Assembly: GCA_946612185.1 (NCBI GenBank)
Contig: CAMOEP010000146.1
Location: forward strand, 1-6,289
Source: an uncultured Ruminococcus sp.
GTDB lineage: Bacteria; Bacillota; Clostridia; Oscillospirales; Ruminococcaceae
DNA: 6,289 nucleotides
Direction: 5' to 3'
The notes below the pieces were generated by a model. That model had not been told where the DNA came from, searched no databases, and saw only the letters and a program-made list of their open reading frames with translations. Below, in pieces: positions 1 to 5,848 of the stretch. A program made the translations under genes and the position numbers. Every line of letters starts with the position of its first letter. The stretch's first letter is position 1.

Positions 1-2
1 AA

Positions 3-163
3 GTTCTCAGGTAGAACTGTAAAGTATCACATTTACAGAATTCCCGGATAGAACTCTGTACCAGAACAAATTCGGTTGAGCGACGGAAAAAGTACCGTTT
101 CTGTCAAGGTGAGCGAGCAAGCGAGCGACAACGTGAGAAGCGGTCGAGCTGGCTCAGCTCGAA
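3..163 (+). repeat. Interspersed structured repeat, copy A
   Basis: This is one of four diverged copies of a repeat of about 145-160 bases in the window (the others are at 5580-5711 inverted, 5691-5848 and 5849-5994). All copies share the invariant 12-mer GGTTGAGCGACG (here 74-85), a GTGAGCGAG-like block, a CAACGT block and a terminal hairpin. The 5' arm here has GTTCT at 3-7 and AGAAC at 50-54, which could pair. A second possible stem is CGGT (73-76) with ACCG (94-97). The terminal hairpin is TCGAGCTG-GCT-CAGCTCGA at 144-162; the other copies have A where this one has G in the left arm and T where it has C in the right arm, so the pair is preserved. The copy ends directly against a decayed peptide gene. 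No coding frame is conserved between copies. It could be a MITE-like element or a structured RNA; the class is not recognised. Confidence 0.85.
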
Positions 164-205
164 GAACCTGTGTCCGGCTACATGGATCCGGACGAATGGA
201 CTTAA
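164..205 (+). pseudogene. Decayed 3' end of a small peptide gene (paralogue of the 405-509 gene)
   Basis: Directly after the right boundary of repeat copy A, one frame reads EPVSGYMDPDEWT and then a TAA stop at 203-205. The intact small gene at 405-509 ends in SPGDGPMDPDEWD and a stop, so P, G and the whole MDPDEW block match in register. Base differences inside the block include silent third-position changes (CCT/CCG for Pro, GAG/GAA for Glu), the pattern expected of a paralogue that was once translated. Upstream in this frame the sequence is repeat DNA with a TGA stop at 134-136, and there is no start codon with a ribosome binding site, so the 5' part is missing. The likely explanation is that the repeat inserted into, or recombined with, a second copy of the peptide gene. 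The match is short but very specific. Confidence 0.6.
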
Positions 206-348
206 CGTCATTTAGGGCAGTCCTGCACTGGCATTTCAGCATTTTCGCCATTTCGTACAGCGTTACACACGCATACTGACTAATCCATAAATTTTCGGAA
301 TGACGCAAATCAAGCAGACACGTTCGCTGAAACCGCCATTGTGCAGGC

Positions 349-357
349 TGCTTTAAA
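349..357 (+). promoter_or_regulatory. Possible extended -10 element for the 34-residue peptide gene
   Basis: TGCTTTAAA has the TG-n-(-10) shape of an extended -10 box and lies 47 bases before the ATG at 405, which would give a leader of about 40 bases. No convincing -35 hexamer sits at the proper distance; the best partner, CTGAAA, is about 19 bases upstream. The rest of the 206-404 interval holds no other feature I can support. This is a weak call made because the gene needs a promoter and nothing better is visible. Confidence 0.25.
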
Positions 358-404
358 TTCACCGCTTTTGCGTGTGCTAAATATGCGGAGAGGAGATGAT
401 ATAG

Positions 405-509
405 ATGAAGTATGAAACACCTTACGTTGAGATCTTCAAATTTGATTCTGAGGACGTTATCACAACAAGCCCTGGCGACGGCCCTATGGATCCTGACGAG
501 TGGGATTGA
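405..509 (+). CDS. 34-residue acidic peptide, possible modified-peptide (RiPP) precursor
   Basis: A short gene with a strong ribosome binding site (GGAGAGGAG at 387-395, nine bases before ATG) and a strong terminator 17 bases after its stop. The product begins MKYETPYVEIFKFDSEDV, continues with ITTS, and ends in a Gly/Pro/Asp-rich tail, GDGPMDPDEWD. It has no cysteine, no signal peptide and no membrane segment, and is strongly acidic. The division into an N-terminal half with alternating hydrophobic residues and a short acidic tail with Trp is reminiscent of leader/core peptides. A decayed relative with the same MDPDEW tail lies at 164-205, which shows the sequence is conserved as protein. 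A radical SAM enzyme is encoded convergently just beyond the terminator. With no cysteine it cannot be a sactipeptide-type thioether precursor; other radical chemistries on Tyr, Lys, Asp or Trp remain possible. That the gene is real is well supported; its function is not known. Confidence 0.75.
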   Translation: MKYETPYVEIFKFDSEDVITTSPGDGPMDPDEWD

Positions 510-526
510 TCTACACTGAAACAAAC

Positions 527-560
527 GCACCGCACTCCTTTTCCGGAGGCGGTGCTTTTT
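527..560 (+). terminator. Rho-independent terminator, probably bidirectional
   Basis: The stem is GCACCGC (527-533) with GCGGTGC (549-555), extended by CTCC (535-538) with GGAG (545-548) across one bulged A, with a six-base loop, and is followed by five T (556-560). It ends transcription of the small peptide gene. On the minus strand the same stem lies two bases beyond the radical SAM stop codon and is followed by GTTTGTTTC, a weaker T-rich tail, so it probably serves both convergent genes. Confidence 0.9.
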
Positions 561-562
561 CG

Positions 563-1648
563 CTATTTTACGGCAGATTTAACGAATTCCTCATGCTGGA
601 AAAGTACGCAGCCGCCGGTATGCTCTGAGAAAAGCACACCAGAGTCGTGAAGCCGCCGGAAAAGCCCGGAATCAAGCGCTTTTCGCAGGGTCGTGTCACG
701 GATATTCGTATCGGAATATGGCGAAAACGGGCATGGCTCTGCGTCGCCGTGGGAATTGATGTGGAAAAATCCCCTGCCTGCCGCCAGACAACCCCCGGAA
801 CTTTTCTCGTCACCTGGAAAACTGAGCAGTATCATATCCGGAAACTCACCGGAAATAGCGCTGGTACGCTGTTCCATAAACTCCCTGTCAGCGTCGTCCG
901 GGGCAAGGTCAGCAGTCGTCCTGTCCGCCGGGACGTACTCCACGAATATCACCAGACGGCAGCCCATGTCCGAAAGACTGCGGATAAATTCCCCTGACAT
1001 GACCATATCAAGGTTCTCTTTTGTGACCGTCACCGACGCACCGAACAGTACCCCGGACTTTTTCAGGCGCTCCATATTCCGCATCTGGCGGTCGTATATA
1101 CCCTCACCACGGCGGCTGTCGGTAGCGTCCCGGTCGCCCTCGATACTCAGCACGGGGACGAGGTTGCGGTGTTTGGCGAACAGATCGAAGTAGTCCTCGC
1201 TGACGAAAACGCCGTTGGTGAATATTGGGAAGATAATGCCTGGGAACTCCGCCGCAGCGCCGATAACGTCACGCCTCATCAGCGGCTCGCCCCCGGCAAG
1301 GAGGACGAAGCTTATGCCCAGTTCCTCCGCCTCGGAGAATATGCGCTTCCACTCGTCGCCGGAAAGCTGGTTTTTGGGGGCGCAATCGCTGGTGGCATGG
1401 TTCTGGCGGGAGTAACAGCCCTTACAGTGGAGGTTGCAGGAGCTTGTGATGCTGGCGATGAGAAATGGCGGAACGTGCGTCCCCTCCTCCTCCAGCTTCT
1501 CACGCTTTGCGGAAGCCTTAGCTGACGAAGCGGAAAACTTCATGATAAACGCCGTTCCAGCCGGGTCACTGAGGGTGCTGCGGACGGCGTTTTTCACGAT
1601 ATTCCGCACTCCGTTGCTCAGGTACGCCTGAAGGTCAGATCTGTCCAT
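563..1648 (-). CDS. Radical SAM enzyme with SPASM/twitch-like C-terminal region
   Basis: A 361-residue radical SAM protein. The CxxxCxxC cluster is C71, C75, C78 (in SCNLHCKGCYSR), which binds the 4Fe-4S cluster that cleaves S-adenosylmethionine. GGEP at 119-122 is the SAM-binding motif, followed by a TNG motif at 144-146 and a VLSIEGD strand at 166-172. The C-terminal region has conserved-looking Cys at 287 (GGCLAAGRG), 306 (HGDAEPCPF) and 347 (GGC), as in proteins with an auxiliary cluster; three Cys is fewer than a full SPASM set of seven. Residues 1-62 form an N-terminal extension with no recognised fold. I chose the ATG at 1648 because AAAGGTG (1654-1660) precedes it at good spacing; the alternative TTG at 1681 would overlap the promoter -10 box. 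It may modify a peptide, given the small peptide gene next to it, but no peptide-recognition (RRE) domain is evident, and many SPASM-type enzymes act on other substrates. Confidence 0.93.
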   Translation of the reverse strand: MDRSDLQAYLSNGVRNIVKNAVRSTLSDPAGTAFIMKFSASSAKASAKREKLEEEGTHVPPFLIASITSSCNLHCKGCYSRQNHATSDCAPKNQLSGDEWKRIFSEAEELGISFVLLAGGEPLMRRDVIGAAAEFPGIIFPIFTNGVFVSEDYFDLFAKHRNLVPVLSIEGDRDATDSRRGEGIYDRQMRNMERLKKSGVLFGASVTVTKENLDMVMSGEFIRSLSDMGCRLVIFVEYVPADRTTADLAPDDADREFMEQRTSAISGEFPDMILLSFPGDEKSSGGCLAAGRGFFHINSHGDAEPCPFSPYSDTNIRDTTLRKALDSGLFRRLHDSGVLFSEHTGGCVLFQHEEFVKSAVK

Positions 1649-1680
1649 AGTATCACCTTTCTTCAAATTCATTTGATACA

Positions 1681-1709
1681 ATTATATCGTATTCAATCAA
1701 TTTTTTCAA
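1681..1709 (-). promoter_or_regulatory. Sigma-A-type promoter of the radical SAM gene
   Basis: On the minus strand, TTGAAA (1704-1709) and TATAAT (1681-1686) are separated by exactly 17 bases. The predicted start of transcription is near 1674, giving a leader of about 26 bases to the ATG at 1648. The near-perfect match suggests strong, constitutive expression; I see no operator-like palindrome over it. Confidence 0.85.
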
Positions 1710-1756
1710 GTGTAATTCTGCACAATCTTTCGTTGTTAGTTTAGGCTATCTTACAC

Positions 1757-1784
1757 AAAAAACGAAGTCCATTGCTGAACTTCG
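1757..1784 (-). terminator. Rho-independent terminator of the lipoprotein/GTPase-NYN operon
   Basis: Read on the minus strand, CGAAGTTC pairs with GGACTTCG (one G-T pair) around a six-base loop and is followed by six T (1757-1762). It lies 134 bases beyond the GTPase-NYN stop and about 50 bases before the radical SAM promoter, so it separates the two units, which run in the same direction. Confidence 0.85.
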
Positions 1785-1828
1785 CTTCTGTCTTAGAATC
1801 TGTCCACATAGGGTGAATGTACGGATTT

Positions 1829-1915
1829 TCAGGCATAATTTTGTCGGTGGCAAGGCAAAAATCCGCCGACGGGCTGTTGCCTTAGCGTGATATCATAGTA
1901 AAGCGTATTTTTCAT
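1829..1915 (-). CDS. Possible 28-residue coupled small ORF after the GTPase-NYN gene
   Basis: An ATG at 1913-1915 lies three bases after the TAG stop of the GTPase-NYN gene. AGGAG (1922-1926), six bases before it, is built into that gene's last codons, the usual arrangement for translational coupling. The product begins MKNTLYYDITLRQQPVGG and ends soon after in HRQNYA; it has one Cys, no signal peptide and no membrane segment, and I recognise no family. It ends before the operon terminator. It may be a real tiny protein, or the edge of a repeated intergenic sequence that happens to bring a start codon. Confidence 0.35.
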   Translation of the reverse strand: MKNTLYYDITLRQQPVGGFLPCHRQNYA

Positions 1916-1918
1916 ACC

Positions 1919-4486
1919 CTACTCCTTTTTCAGATAGTCTGAGTAGTCCGCCTTTGCGTTCATCACACGCTGATGCAGTTCGGCGGCAGACATTCGCATA
2001 GCGCCGTTTCCCAGGATAATAAGCTGCTCCGGGCCGTCGGAGGTCGCCACACGGACACGGTGGTTCCTGGCAAGGTCGTGGGTCACTCGCTCGATGTAGG
2101 TATCGGCAGTTTCCGCCTCGCCGGTGTAGACGATACTAACGTTGAACAGCTTCTCCACGTTACTTTTCCGCCCCCGGACGTTGTACGCATCGAACACGAT
2201 TATGACCTCATAGCCGCAGCTTCCCTGATAGTCCGCCATGATGCGGATAAGCTCGTTCCGGGCAGCCTCCAGGTTGTCCTTTGCAATGGATTTCAGCTCG
2301 TCCCAGGCGAAAATGACGTTGTAGCCGTCCACAAGCAGGTAACTTGGCCCGGTGTACTCCGGCAGCCGGGGCTTGTGGTCGGGGGCAGGCTCACGTCTGA
2401 CCTTCTTGAAGGCTTTCCGTGGGTCACGTTCCTGTTTGCCGTAGGTTCGCTCGAAAATCGCCATAAGTTCCTCATCGGTAGCACTCCGGGAACTTGACGA
2501 AGCGGGAGTTTTTGTGGATTTCGGGGAACTTTCCTCCTCTCTCTCAGCGGTCAGAGCTGAGGGAAGGTGCATATGCTGCGGAACTTCGTCCCACTTCACC
2601 AAATACCCTGCACCGTGTTTGCAAAAGACGGAATCCGGGCTGTTTTCGGTGTCATGCTCCGGGTCATAGCCGATAGCTTCGATGACTTCCCCGGCGTTCT
2701 GGCACTCCCGGTAGCCGCTGACGATGCAGGAGAGCCGACCGTGACCACGGGTGTAGCTGATGACCTCGGACTGGTACTCCCCTATTTTGCTGACTGGTGC
2801 GCTGCCCCGGATAACCGCGGAGTCTCCGGTAGTTTCGGGGGGATCGAAGTCCGCCCCCAAGTGCTGCAAGTCTGCGATCGCACGCCCCACGAACTGCGCC
2901 GGAACTTCCAGTTCATAGTCATAATAAGGCTCAAGGAGGACGCTCTGCGCCTGCATAAGACCCTGACGGACAGCACGGTAAGTTGCCTGCCGGAAGTCGC
3001 CGCCCTCGGTGTGTTTCAGGTGGGCTTTGCCAGAAGCGAGGGTCAGTTTCATGTCGGTTATGGGTGAACCGGTCAGCACGCCCAGGTGCGGTTTTTCCTG
3101 CAAATGGGTGAGGATAAGCCGCTGCCAGTTCCGGTCGAGTTCGTCCTCGTGACAGACCGTATCGAACCGCAGACCGCTGCCACGGGGAAGTGGTTCGAGG
3201 ATAAGGTGAACTTCCGCATAATGTCGCAGCGGCTCATAATGACCCACGCCCTCCACGGGAGCGAGGATAGTTTCCCGGTAGGACACAGCGCCGCTGCCGA
3301 AAGAGATGCTGTAACCGAAGCGCTCCTGCGCCAGACGGCTGAGGACTTCAAGCTGAACAGCGCCCATAAGCTGCAAGTGTATCTCCCGGAGCTGCTCGTT
3401 CCAGACCACATGAAGCTGGGGGTCTTCGTCCTCCAGGCGGCGCATATCCTTCAGCGCCTCGAACACGTTCTTCTCCGGCGGGAGCAATACCTGATAGGTC
3501 ATGACCGGTTCAAGCATCGCCCTGTCAGAGCCACGGACGCAGCCAAGACCCATACCGGCAGCAGTTGCGGTCAGTCCGGTCACGGTGCAAACGTCGCCGG
3601 GTTCGCCCTTTTTCGGAATGGTGAACTTCTCGCCGGCGTACATTCTCAGGGAACTTATCTTCTCGGTGAGTGAGTTTCCCTCAGCGTCGGTGTAGGTTAT
3701 CTCGTCCCGGACTTTCAGCTCTCCGCCCATGATTTTCAGGTGGGTAAGGCGGCTGCCCTTGCTGTCGTAGGAAATTTTGTAAACCTTAGCGCCGAACTCC
3801 GGCTGTCTCTCCGGCTCGATAGTGAACCGGTCGAGGGCGGCGAGGAATTCCTTCACGCCGAACTGTTTCAGTGCTGAGCCGAAGAAGCATGGGAAAATTC
3901 TCCTCTGGCGGACGGCTTCGGAAATAGTCTCGTCGGAAAGGCTGCCGGATCCCAGGAATTCTTCCATAAGGTACTCATCGCAGGAGGCGACGGCTTCCGG
4001 CAGTTCCTCCGCCGGGAGGGAGAAGTCGCAGCAGCACTGAGAAAGCTGATTGCGCAGCTTTTCCAGGACAGCGAAGTGGTCAGCGCCGGTGAGATCCATT
4101 TTATTCACGAAGATAAACACCGGAACGCCGTACTTCCGGAGCATTTTCCAGAGGGTAGCGGTATGGCTCTGCACGCCGTCAGTGCCGCTTATGACAAGAA
4201 CGGCGTAGTCCAGGACACGGAAAGTTCGCTCAGTTTCAGCGGAAAAGTCCACATGACCGGGAGTATCCAGGAGGGTAAGCTGAGTATCGCCGGATTCAAG
4301 CCTTGCCTGGGAGGAAAAAATGGTGATTCCACGGTCACGCTCGATAGAATTGGTATCGAGGAAGGAGTTTCCGCTGTCCACACGACCGAGGGTGGTGATA
4401 GCGCCGCTGAGGAAAAGCATGGACTCAGCGAGGGTAGTTTTACCGGAATCGACGTGGGCGGTTATACCCAGAGTAATCTTTTTCAT
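1919..4486 (-). CDS. TetM/EF-G-like translational GTPase fused to a YacP/Rae1-like NYN nuclease domain
   Basis: An 855-residue protein in two parts. Residues 1 to about 635 have the five-domain build of EF-G and the ribosomal protection proteins TetM/TetO. The GTPase motifs are AHVDSGKT (10-17), RGITI (52-56), DTPGH (74-78), NKMD (128-131) and GSAL (203-206). The domain IV/V region includes VLLEP at 516-520. A polar, Ser/Lys-rich linker spans about 640-712. Residues 714-850 are an NYN (PIN-like) domain close to Bacillus YacP/Rae1, with LLVDGYNVI (D720, N723), VFDA (D766), ETAD (792-795) and ATSDGPEQ (D817); all acidic residues expected of the metal site are present. Rae1 cleaves mRNA in the ribosomal A site, so the fusion may bring a nuclease to the ribosome using GTP (inference). 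TetM itself has about 639 residues and no such extension. The start at 4486 follows GGAGAG at good spacing. The gene is 22 bases downstream of the lipoprotein gene in one operon. Automated pipelines may label it tetracycline resistance; the domain IV loop argues against that. Confidence 0.93.
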   Translation of the reverse strand: MKKITLGITAHVDSGKTTLAESMLFLSGAITTLGRVDSGNSFLDTNSIERDRGITIFSSQARLESGDTQLTLLDTPGHVDFSAETERTFRVLDYAVLVISGTDGVQSHTATLWKMLRKYGVPVFIFVNKMDLTGADHFAVLEKLRNQLSQCCCDFSLPAEELPEAVASCDEYLMEEFLGSGSLSDETISEAVRQRRIFPCFFGSALKQFGVKEFLAALDRFTIEPERQPEFGAKVYKISYDSKGSRLTHLKIMGGELKVRDEITYTDAEGNSLTEKISSLRMYAGEKFTIPKKGEPGDVCTVTGLTATAAGMGLGCVRGSDRAMLEPVMTYQVLLPPEKNVFEALKDMRRLEDEDPQLHVVWNEQLREIHLQLMGAVQLEVLSRLAQERFGYSISFGSGAVSYRETILAPVEGVGHYEPLRHYAEVHLILEPLPRGSGLRFDTVCHEDELDRNWQRLILTHLQEKPHLGVLTGSPITDMKLTLASGKAHLKHTEGGDFRQATYRAVRQGLMQAQSVLLEPYYDYELEVPAQFVGRAIADLQHLGADFDPPETTGDSAVIRGSAPVSKIGEYQSEVISYTRGHGRLSCIVSGYRECQNAGEVIEAIGYDPEHDTENSPDSVFCKHGAGYLVKWDEVPQHMHLPSALTAEREEESSPKSTKTPASSSSRSATDEELMAIFERTYGKQERDPRKAFKKVRREPAPDHKPRLPEYTGPSYLLVDGYNVIFAWDELKSIAKDNLEAARNELIRIMADYQGSCGYEVIIVFDAYNVRGRKSNVEKLFNVSIVYTGEAETADTYIERVTHDLARNHRVRVATSDGPEQLIILGNGAMRMSAAELHQRVMNAKADYSDYLKKE

Positions 4487-4508
4487 TGGTAACTCTCCAG
4501 ACTCCGGG

Positions 4509-5498
4509 TCAGTCAGCGTAGTAATTTCTGGTAAAGGTCATATTCTGACCCTGGTTCTCCACGCTGTCCACCCAGGTTATCTGACCTGTTTCCTCATTAA
4601 GGTAGAAAATGGCGCTGCCGTCGGTGTAATTCACGGTAATTTCGGGGTCTGACTGGTTCTTGGAGTAGTCCACATACATCTTGACACCGCAGCCGTCGCA
4701 GACCAGCTTCTCGCCGTCGAAGATAAGGGGGTAATCCCACTGTGCATGGGCAAAAGCGCTGTCACCCCAGCGTATAACGGCGGAAAAAACGCCCTCGCCG
4801 TTGTCGGTTATTTCGAGGTTTGCCCGGTCGCACTGCCAGTTACCGGCGAAAGCGAGTTCATCGCTGCCCCTGCCGTCGTCGCCAAGACCGCCCTCACCGA
4901 ACAGCTTGACGAAGTGAGGTGTACCCTCAGTACCCATATAGATATCAGTTTTGCTGGAAAGACCGTCGTCGGCAAAGGTATTGAAGATATCGCCGTTGTC
5001 GAGGTACATGACGTAATAGAAGTTGTTGATAGTGGCATTAAATACGCTCTCTATATGACCGGAAGCTTCGGTGTTGCCGCTGGCGTAATAAGACTCGAAG
5101 TTGCCGTTTCTGTCGATGTACATAGAAGCGAGGGAGGTATCGCCGTCGATGAACCAGTAGCCTGCAAAACCGGAGAGGTCGGTGGGGTTGTACTCAGTGG
5201 TGGTAGTTTCGGCGGGAGTTGTGGTCACGTCGGCTTGAGTGGAGGTTTCGGCGGCGGAGGAAGAAGTTTCCGCAGAGGAAGCGGTAGAAGAAGCGGCGGT
5301 TGTGGACACATTTTCCGCAGAGGAAGTTGCGGCGGCGGTGGTGATGTTGGTGGTGGAAGTTTCGGGGATAGAAGTGGATGCAGAAGCGGCACTTTCGGAA
5401 GCGGCAGGAGTTTCTTCCTGTGTGGGGGGATCATTGCCGCAGGCGGTGAGCAGGAGAGCCGAGCCGAGGAGGAGTGCAGAAATGGTTAATTTATTCAT
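4509..5498 (-). CDS. Surface lipoprotein with Ser/Thr/Ala linker and beta-rich C-terminal region
   Basis: A 329-residue predicted lipoprotein. A short positively charged start and a hydrophobic stretch (4-19) lead to the lipobox LTAC (17-20), so C20 should be lipidated and the protein anchored on the outer face of the membrane. Residues about 27-102 are low complexity, almost only Ser, Thr, Ala and Glu, and would act as an extended stalk across the cell wall. Residues 108-329 look beta-rich and may contain two related halves, starting GFAGYW (110-115) and AFAGNW (216-221). Cys 267 and 270 (CDGC) in the second half could form a disulfide. I recognise no enzyme motif. The start at 5498 is set by GAGG (5507-5510) eight bases upstream. 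It is the first gene of the operon with the GTPase-NYN fusion; the functional link is unknown. Confidence 0.88.
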   Translation of the reverse strand: MNKLTISALLLGSALLLTACGNDPPTQEETPAASESAASASTSIPETSTTNITTAAATSSAENVSTTAASSTASSAETSSSAAETSTQADVTTTPAETTTTEYNPTDLSGFAGYWFIDGDTSLASMYIDRNGNFESYYASGNTEASGHIESVFNATINNFYYVMYLDNGDIFNTFADDGLSSKTDIYMGTEGTPHFVKLFGEGGLGDDGRGSDELAFAGNWQCDRANLEITDNGEGVFSAVIRWGDSAFAHAQWDYPLIFDGEKLVCDGCGVKMYVDYSKNQSDPEITVNYTDGSAIFYLNEETGQITWVDSVENQGQNMTFTRNYYAD

Positions 5499-5536
5499 AA
5501 CGGATACCTCACGATCAAAGTAGTTTTATACTTTTA

Positions 5537-5565
5537 AATATACCATACTTTCCCCTTTTAGTCAA
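5537..5565 (-). promoter_or_regulatory. Promoter of the lipoprotein/GTPase-NYN operon
   Basis: On the minus strand, TTGACT (5560-5565) and TATATT (5537-5542) are separated by 17 bases, and TG sits one base before the -10 box, making it an extended -10. Transcription should start near 5530, leaving a leader of about 32 bases, too short for an attenuator or a leader peptide. The terminal hairpin of repeat copy D ends about 15 bases upstream of the -35 box. Confidence 0.85.
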
Positions 5566-5579
5566 TCATTTTGTTAGCT

Positions 5580-5711
5580 TTTCAAGCTGCGTCAGCTTGA
5601 CCACTTCTCACGTTGACGCTTGCTTACGCTCGCTCACATAATAGAAACGGTGCTTTTTACGTCGCTCAACCTTGTTTGTACTGGTACAGAGTTCTCCGGG
5701 CAAATTGTAAA
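5580..5711 (-). repeat. Interspersed structured repeat, copy D (inverted)
   Basis: An inverted copy of the repeat at 3-163. It carries the shared 12-mer GGTTGAGCGACG (minus strand, 5660-5671), the GTGAGCGAG block, CAACGTGAGAAG, and the terminal hairpin TCAAGCTG-ACG-CAGCTTGA (5582-5600). The hairpin loop is ACG instead of GCT, while both arms keep full pairing. Its 5' end overlaps that of copy B, so the two are head to head around about 5700. It points toward the lipoprotein operon and ends just before its promoter. Confidence 0.85.
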
Positions 5712-5848
5712 ACAGCAAAAATACAGAATTACTTGAATAGAACACAGTACCAAGGAAAATACGGTTGAGCGACGGCAAAATGCGATGTTCTGTCAAAGTG
5801 AGCGAGTTAACGAGCGTCAACGTGATATGCGGTCAAGCTGGCTCAGCT
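5691..5848 (+). repeat. Interspersed structured repeat, copy B
   Basis: A copy in the same direction as copy A, beginning GTTCTCCGGG, which aligns with GTTCTCAGGT at 3-12. The 12-mer GGTTGAGCGACG is at 5763-5774. The hairpin CAAGCTG-GCT-CAGCTTG spans 5834-5850 and so runs two bases into the junction with copy C. The CGGT/ACCG stem seen in A and C is broken here (CGATG in place of the second arm). Confidence 0.85.

Noticed and set aside
76..279. Open frame of 67 codons on the plus strand in the left region
   Set aside because: Its first half is repeat copy A, which has no conserved frame between copies, and it has no convincing ribosome binding site; the peptide-like tail at 164-205 is in a different frame.
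405..509. Sactipeptide or ranthipeptide precursor
   Set aside because: The peptide has no cysteine, which those thioether classes require.
1646..1681. Longer form of the radical SAM protein starting at the TTG at 1681
   Set aside because: The TTG overlaps the TATAAT box and lies upstream of the predicted transcript start; the ATG at 1648 has AAAGGTG at good spacing.
1741..1836. 31-codon minus-strand ORF beginning MPENPYIHP
   Set aside because: No ribosome binding site precedes the ATG, and its 3' part is the operon terminator stem and T run, so it would not be fully transcribed.
1919..4486. Calling this gene a tetracycline resistance determinant (tet(M) class)
   Set aside because: The GTPase half is related, but the domain IV loop lacks the TetM residues and the protein carries an NYN nuclease domain; resistance is not supported by the sequence.
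4746..5489. Long plus-strand open frame of 247 codons rich in Gly, Ser and Arg
   Set aside because: It is the antisense of the lipoprotein gene; its low-complexity part is the complement of the Ser/Thr/Ala linker. The minus-strand frame has a lipobox, a ribosome binding site and a promoter.
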